Made by a program: the position numbers and the translations under genes
Shown here: positions 36,283 through 44,997 of the stretch, piece by piece
How positions within the stretch are numbered: position 1 is the first letter of the stretch
Layout: each line of letters opens with the position of its first letter
Notes under the pieces: generated by a model
Database searches by the model: none
What the model saw: the letters and a program-made list of their open reading frames with translations, nothing else
Told to the model about the DNA's origin: nothing
Source of the DNA: Tropicimonas sp. IMCC34043
GTDB lineage: Bacteria; Pseudomonadota; Alphaproteobacteria; Rhodobacterales; Rhodobacteraceae
NCBI RefSeq assembly: GCF_003390845.1
Contig: NZ_QMEK01000005.1
Location: 224,020 to 288,019, forward strand
Direction of reading: 5' to 3'
Length of the DNA stretch: 64,000 nt

Positions 36283-36603
36283 GTGCCAACGTGGGTCTGC
36301 GATGAACCACAAAGGCGGACGATCATATCGGAGATTATCACAGTAGAGCTTAATCTGGCGAAGAACGTGTTTCGGGTTCATGGAACTGACGGCACAGGTC
36401 GAGCGGTCTTGCGCAACAAACTGCGGCGAGCGCAGTTGCTGGGGTTCTTCAGTCAGGTGCCATCTTGTGTCGTCGCCATGGAGGCAAGCGTTGGCGCACA
36501 TTTCTGGGGCCTTGAGATCGACAAGTTGGGCCATGAAGTGCCGCTCGTCAGCGTATTCCGGAACATCGAGACTCAAGCCCCGGACCTGAAAGCTGCCGCC
36601 TGA
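36283..36603 (+). pseudogene. IS110-family transposase N-terminal fragment
   Basis: The frame holds the IS110 N-terminal motif ELNLAKNVFRVHGTDGTGRA, then RRAQLLGFFSQVPSCVVAME and GLEIDKLGHEVPLV. Similarity stops near residue 85 and the frame ends at 36603, so the DEDD catalytic domain and transposase C-terminus are lost. The first catalytic aspartate position is occupied by asparagine (ELN instead of the usual VDL), another sign of decay. Confidence 0.7.
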
Positions 36604-36665
36604 CATGAAACCAATGCTATAGCTAATCGCGGTAGCGAGCTGGTCGAAAAACCACGACCACCTCT

Positions 36666-36773
36666 TACATCGAGACGTTCTACAACCCGAAGCGCAAAAA
36701 CACGAACAACGGCATGCTGTCACCCGTTGACTTCGCGACCAGACAGCAGAAACTGAACGAGGCAGGCGTCTAG
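36666..36773 (+). pseudogene. IS3-family transposase (OrfB) C-terminal fragment
   Basis: Thirty-five codons read YIETFYNPKRKNTNNGMLSP, then VDFATRQQKLNEAGV and stop. This is the integrase C-terminus of IS3-type OrfB proteins (YIE-FYN-RR-LG-SP). The upstream part is missing or frameshifted. Confidence 0.7.
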
Positions 36774-36777
36774 GTAA

Positions 36778-36880
36778 TAGGGGCACCTCATTCAGCGTCG
36801 GCATCACGGCCTCTTGCCGCTTGATCGTCCCGATAATCTGCGCTTCGGTGAGGCGGATTTCCTTCTTCGCGCGCTCTTTC
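36778..36880 (-). pseudogene. IS3-family OrfA N-terminal fragment
   Basis: Minus-strand reading gives KKEIRLTEAQIIGTIKRQEA, the helix-turn-helix start of IS3 OrfA (RFTEEQIIGILKEAEAG in intact copies), after which similarity ends. Opposite orientation to the neighbouring OrfB scrap, so these come from different insertions or a rearrangement. The stretch from here to 37067 shows nothing else coding. Confidence 0.55.
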
Positions 36881-37067
36881 GTGGATGGGCAGACTTTACT
36901 TTGGATTCAGGGAACTTCCGGGGGGGGGCGAGCAGTGGCCGTAAACCCATGCCCCATTGTCAAGCCCGAAAGAGGGTTGATTGTGTGGCAGACGAGGGAG
37001 TAAGCGGGAGAACGTTCGATGTGAACGACAATCATTCGGAGCCGCGAAAGCGTGTGCTGGCAGCGAG

Positions 37068-38789
37068 ATGTTAGTTTTTCACGATATAACCCCTCCTCTC
37101 AAGGCGTCAGAAATGTCGCTTGAAGACGTGGCGAAGTACCTGGGTTTTGAACCCAAATGGATCAATTACCTTGTCAACGTCGACGACCAACGCAGGGTGG
37201 TTTATTTCGAGACGCCTAAGGTCGGCTGCACCACAATCAAACTTCTCATGCAGGAAGCGTATGTCGGCAGAAAGATCGACTTCGGACCGGACCCATATCT
37301 GGTCCACGATCGCGGCCGCTCGCCCTTGCTGCAGCTTGGGCCGATGTCGCCTGAAGATCGCGCAGAGGCATTGTTTGGCGCCTCATTCTCCCGTTTCGGG
37401 TTTGTTCGCCATCCGACCCGGCGTGCCATCTCTGCCTACAGGGACAAATATGCCAACCTCAACAATCCGGAACGGGAACATCATCTTTTTCGCATCGGTC
37501 TGAAAGCGGAGGACGACCCCAGTCTGCTTGAGGTGCTTGAGCGCATGAAGGACTTGGGTGACATCGGCCGAGATATCCACTTCATGACACAGAACTTCCT
37601 GCTTGGTTCTGGCCATGTGAATTTCGACTTCGTTGGCCGCTTCGAGACATTTGGCGAAGACCTGGAGACCATCCTGTACCATCTCTATCCAGGCACGCGG
37701 TTTGACCTGGGGGAAAATAGCGCCTTTACGGCAAGACACGCCACCGGAGCGGATCTGGCGCAAATAAGTGCCCAGGAGGAGCAACTGATCTATGAGATGT
37801 ACCGCGACGATTTCGAGCGCTTTAACTATTCACCGCTGCATATGAATTCGCCGGTGGTGGTACCAAACACGGCGGCAGACGATCCTGGGCCTGCGAACAA
37901 GCCCTTGACGACCGATGCTGCAGAGCAACGATCGATTCAGGAACCCGGGAATGCCGCGGCCCCCACTGTCTTTCAATGCGACTGGTTCGAATGGAAAGTC
38001 GGTCAGGGGTTGGCGCAGGCGAAGAGCGAAGATACCTCCGCGTTGCAGGCAACTGAACGCGAATTCTTCAATCTTCTGTTCATCGAACTGCTTGAGCGGC
38101 AAAAAGAAGGACGTGGCCAGACACGGGACCTAATCGAGTTTTTTTCGTTTGCAATAGCTAACATAGACCGTAGCCATGCCCAAATCCTCCAAGATCTTTG
38201 GGTCCTTTTTATGACCAAAGAGAAGCGCATGGGCTACTTCGTCGAGTTTGGCGCGTGTGATGGCATCTCGCTCAGCAATACGCTCCTGCTCGAGCGGGAT
38301 TACGACTGGAACGGAATTCTGGCTGAACCCAACCCGAACTGGATCGATCGTCTCAAACAAAACCGAAAGGTTTCGATCGACACGGATTGCGTTTTTCCAG
38401 TCTCCGGCAAGACGGTTACCTTTCAATGTGTGATGGACGAACCCGAACTGTCCCGAGTAAGTGAATTCGTCCCCAACGATGTCCACGAGCGTCACGGAAA
38501 TCGTAAGAACATGCAGATCGTGGATGTGCAGACAGTGTCACTTCAAGACCTTCTCCTGCGACACGGCGCGCCGAACAAGATCGATTTCATGTCGGTTGAC
38601 ACCGAAGGGTCCGAATTTGAGATTCTCAGCCAGTTCGACTTCGACAGGTTCGACGTCCATCTTTTGGCAGTGGAACATGCCGGCGACGAAGACAAGCGAG
38701 AGAAAACCCGCGCACTGCTTGAGGGCCGAGGCTACAAGCTGTGGTATCCAGAGTTTTCGCGATGGGATGACTGGTTTTATCGCGAATAG
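37068..38789 (+). CDS. bifunctional sulfotransferase-FkbM methyltransferase fusion
   Basis: 573 residues from ATG 37068 (an earlier in-frame ATG at 36981 lacks a good site; 37113 is an alternative). The N-terminal half is a family 2 carbohydrate sulfotransferase: 5'-phosphosulfate loop FETPKVGCTTIK (residues 48-59) and 3'-phosphate motif RFGFVRHPTRRAISAYRDKY (about 108-127). A linker (about 245-385) leads to an FkbM-type methyltransferase: GYFVEFGACDGISLSNTLLL near 389 and NKIDFMSVDTEGSEFEIL near 505. Both domains usually modify surface or secreted glycans. Base composition is visibly lower in GC than the core genes. The stop is 8 bases from an IS256 scar. Confidence 0.8.
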   Translation: MLVFHDITPPLKASEMSLEDVAKYLGFEPKWINYLVNVDDQRRVVYFETPKVGCTTIKLLMQEAYVGRKIDFGPDPYLVHDRGRSPLLQLGPMSPEDRAEALFGASFSRFGFVRHPTRRAISAYRDKYANLNNPEREHHLFRIGLKAEDDPSLLEVLERMKDLGDIGRDIHFMTQNFLLGSGHVNFDFVGRFETFGEDLETILYHLYPGTRFDLGENSAFTARHATGADLAQISAQEEQLIYEMYRDDFERFNYSPLHMNSPVVVPNTAADDPGPANKPLTTDAAEQRSIQEPGNAAAPTVFQCDWFEWKVGQGLAQAKSEDTSALQATEREFFNLLFIELLERQKEGRGQTRDLIEFFSFAIANIDRSHAQILQDLWVLFMTKEKRMGYFVEFGACDGISLSNTLLLERDYDWNGILAEPNPNWIDRLKQNRKVSIDTDCVFPVSGKTVTFQCVMDEPELSRVSEFVPNDVHERHGNRKNMQIVDVQTVSLQDLLLRHGAPNKIDFMSVDTEGSEFEILSQFDFDRFDVHLLAVEHAGDEDKREKTRALLEGRGYKLWYPEFSRWDDWFYRE

Positions 38790-38796
38790 GTCGGTG

Positions 38797-39150
38797 GGTT
38801 AGGCGAGGACACCCTCCTCGGCGGTGCCCGTGAGCCTAGCCAGCTTCGGGAGCTTGCTGCGCATCTGGTCCGCCACGCGCCGCCAGCGGGCCTTCGCCGC
38901 CACATGGTCGGGCCGGGCGAAGTCGGTGGCTTATGAAGGCCAGGACCACCCGGCGGCTGTTCTTGCCGGCATGGGCGAGAGCATTGCGCCGGAAGCGGAC
39001 CCGGCAGCGCTGTCAGGTCGTGGACAGACCCCGAGCGGTGGTGGCCTTGGCGCCCCCTCATGCGCATCGCTTACGAGCTTCACGCCGCCGGGCCCAGGGC
39101 GGACGAGGTCACGCAGGAGCTCGGTCCAGTAGTCCTCGGACCAATGTTGA
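38797..39150 (-). pseudogene. IS256-family transposase internal fragment
   Basis: Read on the minus strand, broken frames give EDYWTELLRDLV, GVKLVSDAHEG, QRCRVRFRRNALAHAGKNSR and RVADQMRSKLPKLARL, the middle and C-terminal parts of an IS256 (Mutator-type) transposase. At least one frameshift and an in-frame stop interrupt it. About 75 bases (38802-38875) repeat in the same direction at 44824-44899. Confidence 0.7.
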
Positions 39151-39432
39151 ACAATGGCTCGCTCCTCTCGGCCATGTCGCTGGGAATGCCCGCCCGCTTG
39201 CCGCAGTCGACCTCAGCCTTTCAGACCCAGCCGTTCAGCGTGTTCGCCGATCGGCCGATCTTCGCGGCGATCGACGTGATCCCCTGTCAGCGAGAGCCAT
39301 GTTGGCCTTCACCGTCCAGAACCATCCGCACAGCGCGTTCGCGGCCTTCAGGGGAGAACTTGTTCGCGGTCTTGCTCAGGATGCTCCATCCTATTCAGGA
39401 GTTGGAGCCTCCGGCAATCCCGGGGCGGTTCA
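39150..39432 (-). pseudogene. IS3-family (IS51-type) OrfA fragment with terminal inverted repeat
   Basis: Minus-strand reading gives SKTANKFSPEGRERAVRMVL, then TSIAAKIGRSANTLNGWV and KAEVDCGKRAGIPSDMAE, clearly OrfA of the IS3/IS51 type. Two in-frame TGA codons (39287-39289 and 39221-39223) kill it. Its terminal repeat is at 39411-39432 (minus: TGAACCGCCCCGGGATTGCC). Right of about 39170 it is fused to the IS256 fragment. Confidence 0.75.
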
Positions 39433-39513
39433 GAATGGGTGGCCGGATGTTCCGGAATACGCACCGCGGCGGCTCTGCTCTGAAATGGTCTCTATCAGGG
39501 CGTCACCGGGCGA

Positions 39514-40581
39514 CTATTTCCCACGCCTGCGAAAGATACTCTTGCCGAAGGTTCGGATATCTCTGAAGGAGGGAATCGACTTAACTGCAGGTAAATCCTG
39601 TTCGGCCAGCGACTTGTTGTGAAGCTGAAGCATCAGTGCACGGTTCTGACGCCGAAGTTCTTGGATCGTCGCAGTCGTTTCCAGGTTGTTGACGCCACCC
39701 TGCGCCTCGACATCCGAAAGATGCTCGGCGCCGTACAGCAACATGTCATTCGCGGTGCAAATGACCGGCTTGTCGCTGCGCTTAGCGATCTCCCGTGCCT
39801 GCTTCCAGTTGCTTTCCACGAACAGCACTTCGCTTCGCGACTTGTAGATCTCGGCCTTGAATGGTGCGTGCGCCTTCAGACGGCGCCGCTCGGCCGCGGT
39901 GGGCAGATCGAGCATGATCAGCTCGCCGTATTGAATCTCGTTCCGGGCCAGCCAATCTTCCGTCTCCGCCCGATATTTCTCGAGCCGCGACGTGACAATC
40001 CCGCTAATCCTCCGCTTCGGACAGGCTAGTATCTGTGCCGTCGCAATGAATTTCAGGTATTCTTCACCATCATCGTTCTGCTCGTCAGTCGGGTCAACGC
40101 AAAGCACCCCGTCAAGGTCGAATAACGCATGTTCGGCAATAACGTGGTTGCGATAGTTCCACTGAAAGAACCGCGGTTGATCAACATATGCAAGGACGAT
40201 ATCGGTGACGTCCTCATGCATCCCAGGCCGGATCCCATAAACGGCGCAGTAAACAAAATCGTGCTCCGCTCCGAAATGACTCAAGCGGGATCTTACTGTC
40301 CGGAACTCACGACCGGAGTTGACGGAGTCGTCGACGATCAGCACGCGCATCTTTTCAGGTCCGACAGCCGAGTGCTGGCGGCGCTCGCCCGAACGCGGGC
40401 TGTAGCGGAACAGAAAGGAGTCGAGATCGATGAACTCGCGGTTCAGGAACGTCGCAATCATCATCGCCGGGATTAGCCCCGATTTTGGAACTCCGACAAC
40501 AATATCGACAGGGGGAAGGCTGGCAAGTCCCGCTGCAACGTCGCGCGCTAGATCCCCATAGGTCTTGTAGTTAAACGGCAC
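39514..40581 (-). CDS. dual-domain phosphoribosyltransferase-HAD phosphatase, ribofuranosyltransferase-like
   Basis: 355 residues. The N-terminal half (about 1-150) is a type I phosphoribosyltransferase: VDIVVGVPKSGLIPAMM, then the PRPP loop VLIVDDSVNSGREF (residues 80-93). The C-terminal half (about 150-290) is HAD-like: motif I FDLDGVL with D155 and D157, motif II IVTSR, then K247 and FVES. A coiled tail (TIQELRRQNRALMLQLHNKS) follows. The two-domain layout matches ribofuranosyltransferases described from Klebsiella O-antigen loci, in which PRPP donates phosphoribose to a glycan and the phosphatase removes the 5-phosphate. Glycan genes all around agree. Acceptor unknown; a nucleotide-salvage role is less likely. 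Confidence 0.72.
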   Translation of the reverse strand: MPFNYKTYGDLARDVAAGLASLPPVDIVVGVPKSGLIPAMMIATFLNREFIDLDSFLFRYSPRSGERRQHSAVGPEKMRVLIVDDSVNSGREFRTVRSRLSHFGAEHDFVYCAVYGIRPGMHEDVTDIVLAYVDQPRFFQWNYRNHVIAEHALFDLDGVLCVDPTDEQNDDGEEYLKFIATAQILACPKRRISGIVTSRLEKYRAETEDWLARNEIQYGELIMLDLPTAAERRRLKAHAPFKAEIYKSRSEVLFVESNWKQAREIAKRSDKPVICTANDMLLYGAEHLSDVEAQGGVNNLETTATIQELRRQNRALMLQLHNKSLAEQDLPAVKSIPSFRDIRTFGKSIFRRRGK

Positions 40582-40758
40582 TTACGCCTCCATTTCGGGG
40601 ATCGTGGGCGAAAACGTTGGATTTTTGGGCGCGATAGGAGGGATTGCCGAATATACATCTGCCAAGGAAATCCATGCACTCTCTCTCGCCGCAGGCCCCC
40701 TGCCATCGCGAGCCTCACCGGCAGTAATAGTATCCAGCTTCCGGCGGAGCAAGCGGCG

Positions 40759-40809
40759 CCAGTCCGACAGGACTGGGCCTCTCTGCCTCCGGCCGCAACA
40801 AGGCAGAGA
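40759..40809 (-). terminator. two hairpins behind the HAD/GT2 gene
   Basis: In the 276-base gap between two minus-strand genes are a 7-bp stem (CCAGTCC / GGACTGG, 40759-40776) and a 9-bp stem (TCTCTGCCT / AGGCAGAGA, 40780-40809). They could end the upstream transcript or modulate read-through into the phosphoribosyltransferase gene. The rest of 40582-40857 shows nothing recognisable. Confidence 0.45.
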
Positions 40810-40857
40810 CCCGGCGCGACGCCAGCCGCGCCCGGGGTGGGCAAAACGACAGATCCG

Positions 40858-42909
40858 TCAGTGCCGCATGTACTTGAAAATAGAGGCGATACCCACGAGA
40901 TCGCTGGCCGGCACATCGCCCTTTTCGCCCGAACCCCGCACCAGACGGTTGCGCAAGATAGCGCTATATTCCAAGTGCTTGTCACGGCCGGCGGTAATAC
41001 TGTTTCCGAACGCAATACTCTCGCTGCGATCTCGCACATGGTAGTTGGCAAGGTAGTCGGGCAAGACTGCTATGTCCGTGCGGCTAAGCACCTTGAGGTT
41101 GAAGTCCCAGTCGCCCAGCACCGGAAGTGTCGGATCGAATCCCCCGACCTCGTCGTAGATATCCCTGCGGAACAGGAAGCTGATCGGTGGGAACGAGTTC
41201 GAGATCGCATGCTCCGCAAGATAGATTATCTCGAGGTTGGGGTTGTAGGGCCTAACCTCGTGGGCTTCTATTCCATCCGGATGCACGCTTTCGGAAACCA
41301 GCATGCTGCGCGAAACAACGCCGCCGTATTTCTGGCCAGGTGCGCTTTCCAGAAATTTCACCGTCTCCGCCAGAAAATCGTGGTGCCAAGTGTCGTCGTC
41401 ATCATGAATGACGATGAACTTTGAATCGCAGGCTCCGACGGCAAGATTCGATGCCGCCTCCATGCCCCGATTGGCCACCCCGTCCACCACTACAATCTTG
41501 CTGTGTTCGACGTTGGCGACGCGGATTGCTTCCAGCACATCTTCTATCGGACCGCCGTCACACACCACCACATGGACATAGTTCCGGAACGTCTGCTGGG
41601 ATACACTTTCCAGCGCCCGGCGCAGCATCATCGGGCGATCCATTGTCCTGGTTATAACCGCGACGGCGGGGCGGGTGGCAGTGTTCAGTGCCGATGTGTC
41701 CGGTTCCGGCGCGGCCTTCGGGAATGTGGATTTCTGAACAGAGCGCGCCATGCCGGGCTCGTATTCCAGCGCGATCTGCCCCTGCGTCCAAAGTGCGCGG
41801 CTCAGCCGCTCGTCAGCACTCGAAAGCTCGTCGGGACCGTAAAGCACAGGAACCTGGAACCGCCGACCAAAATCCGCGCTGCGCGCCGAGTTGAGGAAAA
41901 GCGCTGCGGTCTCACGATCCGGGGTCAGAATGCGTTCGAACAGTCTTGCCCACGCCGCTTCGGCACGCCGGGCGATTTCCCACGGGTCCTTTGGCCCAGT
42001 TTCGAGATAAACAATCACGCCCGCGAAAAGCGGGTCGCTGCGCCACGCCTGTCGGGCCCTCTCGCAGGCTGCCGCACCGGGAACCACGACACGTCCATTG
42101 GTGCCGCTCTCATAGCATTCAATGCTTGGTGCATCAGGCTCGAACAGAATCTCGATCAGATGCCGGAATGCGACTGCTGCGGTCCGCGGCTTTGCCGGGT
42201 CCACATAGTCGCTCTGGAAAGCGAGGCCTAGCGCTTGCCGCCAAACACTGCGATCAGTTTCGCCCGAGCCGATCAGCCCGAAATAGGCGCCCCACCAGTC
42301 CACGTCGGAAATCGCCTTCGTCAACAGACGCTGGCTGGTAGCCTGCCAGCCCGTATCGACGATCAGGGCGGTTTCCCGGCCACCCAGCAAACGGGCAAGC
42401 TCCATTTCGAACAAATCTGACTGCGTCTCAAGATGCTTGATCAGGTCGCCCGAATTGGAATTGCGCAGTAACTCGCCTATCCTGTGCTTCGACTTCGGCT
42501 GATAGAATGCGCCGGAATCGAGGTCACGAATTAGGTGTTCCTGTCCCATAATACACTGGGCAGCGATATCTGCCGGAGTATTGCAGAATTCGCTTTCGAG
42601 CATCTTGGTCGCAAGTTCAGGCGCCCGCTTCCAGATGCCTTTGGCAATCATCAACCGAGAAACCCAGAAATCTTCCCATTCCTCTGGAAGGGCTTGCCCC
42701 TTCGAGCCAACGAAGACTTCGAGCGCCTGACGAATCCTTACACCAGCTCGTGCCGAAAAGAGAATTTTCGCGTCGCGCTGCCGATCGAAATAAAGGGCGT
42801 TTTCCCAGAGGTTTTGCAGAAATTCTGCGACCGCCGGCCCAAGATCATCGTGTCCAAAGGCATAAAGGGCCTCATCGCTCCCACTGCGGCGGTCGTCCGA
42901 GATATTCAT
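40858..42909 (-). CDS. COG5610-type C-terminal region fused to GT2 glycosyltransferase
   Basis: 683 residues. The first 330 or so resemble the region that follows the HAD domain in large COG5610-like proteins (FGHDDLGPAVAEFLQNLWEN; DAKILFSARAGVRIRQALEV). Residues about 405-640 are a GT2 (GT-A) glycosyltransferase: AVITRTMDRPMMLRRALESV and the metal-binding IHDDDDTW. It is in the same reading frame as the upstream HAD gene, separated only by TAA, GAA, ATG, and lacks a strong ribosome site. The pair may be one gene cut by a nonsense mutation, or two coupled genes. GC lower than core genes. Confidence 0.78.
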   Translation of the reverse strand: MNISDDRRSGSDEALYAFGHDDLGPAVAEFLQNLWENALYFDRQRDAKILFSARAGVRIRQALEVFVGSKGQALPEEWEDFWVSRLMIAKGIWKRAPELATKMLESEFCNTPADIAAQCIMGQEHLIRDLDSGAFYQPKSKHRIGELLRNSNSGDLIKHLETQSDLFEMELARLLGGRETALIVDTGWQATSQRLLTKAISDVDWWGAYFGLIGSGETDRSVWRQALGLAFQSDYVDPAKPRTAAVAFRHLIEILFEPDAPSIECYESGTNGRVVVPGAAACERARQAWRSDPLFAGVIVYLETGPKDPWEIARRAEAAWARLFERILTPDRETAALFLNSARSADFGRRFQVPVLYGPDELSSADERLSRALWTQGQIALEYEPGMARSVQKSTFPKAAPEPDTSALNTATRPAVAVITRTMDRPMMLRRALESVSQQTFRNYVHVVVCDGGPIEDVLEAIRVANVEHSKIVVVDGVANRGMEAASNLAVGACDSKFIVIHDDDDTWHHDFLAETVKFLESAPGQKYGGVVSRSMLVSESVHPDGIEAHEVRPYNPNLEIIYLAEHAISNSFPPISFLFRRDIYDEVGGFDPTLPVLGDWDFNLKVLSRTDIAVLPDYLANYHVRDRSESIAFGNSITAGRDKHLEYSAILRNRLVRGSGEKGDVPASDLVGIASIFKYMRH

Positions 42910-42912
42910 TTC

Positions 42913-44310
42913 TTACACTTTTGCCCAGCTTCTGATGTCGACACCTGCATTCCGACTTCTTTCTATCGACCTTTGCAGCGACTTTTCCCGGGACCGAACG
43001 AGGTTCTGCGAGACCGGCAAATGGCCCACCGCCCAACCGGCTTCTCTAGGGTTGCGAACGTCGGAAACAAAGGAATCCCCGATGTGCAGAAAATCCTCGG
43101 GCCGCAGGCCCATTTCTGCTTCGATCTCCGCAAATATTAGCCCCGAACGCTTGCTTACAATCGTATCGGCGCTGCTGAAGACCTTATTGATCTTCAAAAA
43201 GCCTTCAGGATCGACCCGGGTGCAGATGTCGTTGATGACCGCGGCCGGAAGATACATGTCGCTAAGGCCAATGATGCTCATTCCGGCGTCCACCGCGGCG
43301 GCCATGACCGGGCGGAGCAAGGGATTTGGGCGCAACACCGTCGATTCATAGGCGATTTCATATTCTATCAGCTGCGCAGCAACCGTAGAGTCTCCGCCTA
43401 GCGCACCTGCGACGACCGCTGCGACGTCCTCGATCGTTCCTTCGCCAGCCCCGTTCCGTCGTGGCCGACAACGATAGGTCGTCTGCATCGCCGACTTGCG
43501 CAAAAGAGTCAGTCCCTCGGGAGAAATGCTCTCGACCAGATCACCGAGACCGTTCTGCGCTAATTGCTTGAGAATGAACTCCGAAAGCTGAAAGTACCGA
43601 TCCGCCTCCGCATCTCCGTTTCGCAGAAGAAACGTGTCGAAGATGTCCAGTGACAGACATTTCTTGCCAGCACATGCATCAATGTATTGCGTCGAAACCC
43701 GCGGGGCATTGTCTTGCAGCCAGCCGATACGGTCTTCGGCCGCGTCATAGTCTGAGGGTAGCGCGGCGAGGCGCAACTTGATTGGATCTTCTTCGCCCGC
43801 GCCAATATCGATGCGCCCGCAGGCCTCCAATGCCAGCACGACAGGAACCTGCGCGGTCTCTGAGTGCATCTTGTGCGAACCGCCATCAAACAAGTTCAAT
43901 CGCTCTGCAGATGCAGACACGGAATGATGGGCGGGAGCGGACGCTACATGGGTAGCGGTGCCGGACCCCGACGAAAGGATTTTCTCGAGCTTCTTGCTGC
44001 GACGCCGGCTCAGCCAAACGAGTCCCAGAAATGCCGATTTGGCGAATTTGGCCTTCTTCTCTTGGGATACTCCGGGAAGCTTCATTGCCGCACTAAGCAA
44101 AAGAACTTCGAATATCGATTTCTTCTTTAAATGGCGCGACAGGCTAGACGCATCGATGCCGGTTCGGTAGGACCTGATGCTGCGCACCAGTTCATTTGTC
44201 GTTTTGTCATGCTTCATGCACTGCACCAGCCGGCTTATTCTTCTGCCACTTCGGACCTTATCCAGTACGACAGGATGGTTGTCCATAACCAATTCGTCTG
44301 ACCGGAACAA
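42913..44310 (-). CDS. HAD-superfamily protein, N-terminal part of a COG5610-like glycan enzyme
   Basis: 465 residues. HAD motif I is CLSLDIFDTFLLRNGD with D222 and D225; the region SIIGLSDMYLPAAVINDI carries motif II, and FLHIGDSFVSDVRNPREAGW near residue 415 carries motif IV, all matching COG5610 predicted hydrolases of polysaccharide loci. The first 200 residues are basic and not recognisable. It ends with a single TAA in frame with the next gene, whose start is the continuation of the family. Start could also be the internal MDNHPVV (residue 9). Confidence 0.75.
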   Translation of the reverse strand: MFRSDELVMDNHPVVLDKVRSGRRISRLVQCMKHDKTTNELVRSIRSYRTGIDASSLSRHLKKKSIFEVLLLSAAMKLPGVSQEKKAKFAKSAFLGLVWLSRRRSKKLEKILSSGSGTATHVASAPAHHSVSASAERLNLFDGGSHKMHSETAQVPVVLALEACGRIDIGAGEEDPIKLRLAALPSDYDAAEDRIGWLQDNAPRVSTQYIDACAGKKCLSLDIFDTFLLRNGDAEADRYFQLSEFILKQLAQNGLGDLVESISPEGLTLLRKSAMQTTYRCRPRRNGAGEGTIEDVAAVVAGALGGDSTVAAQLIEYEIAYESTVLRPNPLLRPVMAAAVDAGMSIIGLSDMYLPAAVINDICTRVDPEGFLKINKVFSSADTIVSKRSGLIFAEIEAEMGLRPEDFLHIGDSFVSDVRNPREAGWAVGHLPVSQNLVRSREKSLQRSIERSRNAGVDIRSWAKV

Positions 44311-44560
44311 CGGTTTCAGGCTGTTTTTTTGAGGATCTGCGGGGTGCGGAGGCCACCATTCCGGCGTCGTTGATCTGACTATAGCGGGGCACGGTTGTGA
44401 GACAGCGCGTTGCGCTGGTCATGCCTCCCTTTTTGAGATACTTGGCGGCTTCGGTTCCAAGTGAACCGCCCCGGGTTTGCCGGTGGCTGACTACGGGATG
44501 ATGTCCGGAGAGGTGGTGTAGCTCACAGCGGACCTCGCGCTCGAAAGCGGGCTGGGCTGG
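44311..44560. mobile_element. island right scar: IS3-type terminal repeat and unassigned debris
   Basis: No gene. 44462-44487 is an IS3/IS51-type terminus, TGAACCGCCCCGGGTTTGCC and six more bases; it matches the end of the IS3 fragment at 39411-39432 with one mismatch in 22, in inverted orientation. The remaining bases, including a T-rich run after 44329, probably combine the HAD gene promoter with IS debris. Confidence 0.5.
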
Positions 44561-44930
44561 TCAGTCGCTCTGCGCTGCAGGCAGGCTGATAGAGAGATCA
44601 CCGCAGACGGGTGCGAGCGTTTTCAACGTCATGTATCTGGCACGCTGGACCCTCTATTCCTTGGTCGGCTCCATCAGGATCGCGCCGGCGAAGCGCCGGA
44701 TCGAAGCCGCGTTGGGAAAGATCCCGACGACGTCTGTTCGCCGCTTGATCTCGCCGTTCAGAGGCGCTCGACCGAGTGGGTGCTGCGCAGTTTGGCGCGA
44801 GGCTGGGCTGGGAACGTCATGCAGGCGAGGACCTCCTCCTCGGCGGTGTGTCCATGAGCGTGGCCAGCTTCAGGAGCTTGCCGCGCATCTGTCCGTCACG
44901 AGCAGCACCACCTCTCTGGACATCATTCGG
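44561..44930 (-). pseudogene. IS256-family transposase C-terminal fragment
   Basis: Minus-strand frames read QMRGKLLKLATLMD, EEEVLACMTFPAQPRAKLRS, NGEIKRRTDVVGIFPNAASI, then RRFAGAILMEPTKE and RARYMTLKTLAPVCGDL before the stop at 44561-44563. This is the C-terminal third of an IS256 transposase with frameshifts and an internal stop. Same orientation as the other IS256 fragment at 38797-39150, with an overlapping segment. Confidence 0.75.
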
Positions 44931-44997
44931 GCGCGTCACTGGATTGAGGGCCCCCCTGCTCGCCGTCAGCCCTGTGGACATCTCCATTTCACAGAAC

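Noticed and set aside
36187..36807. 206-codon minus-strand frame over the IS110 debris
   Set aside because: It spans several unrelated IS fragments on both strands and its product resembles nothing; only the last part overlaps an IS3 OrfA scrap.
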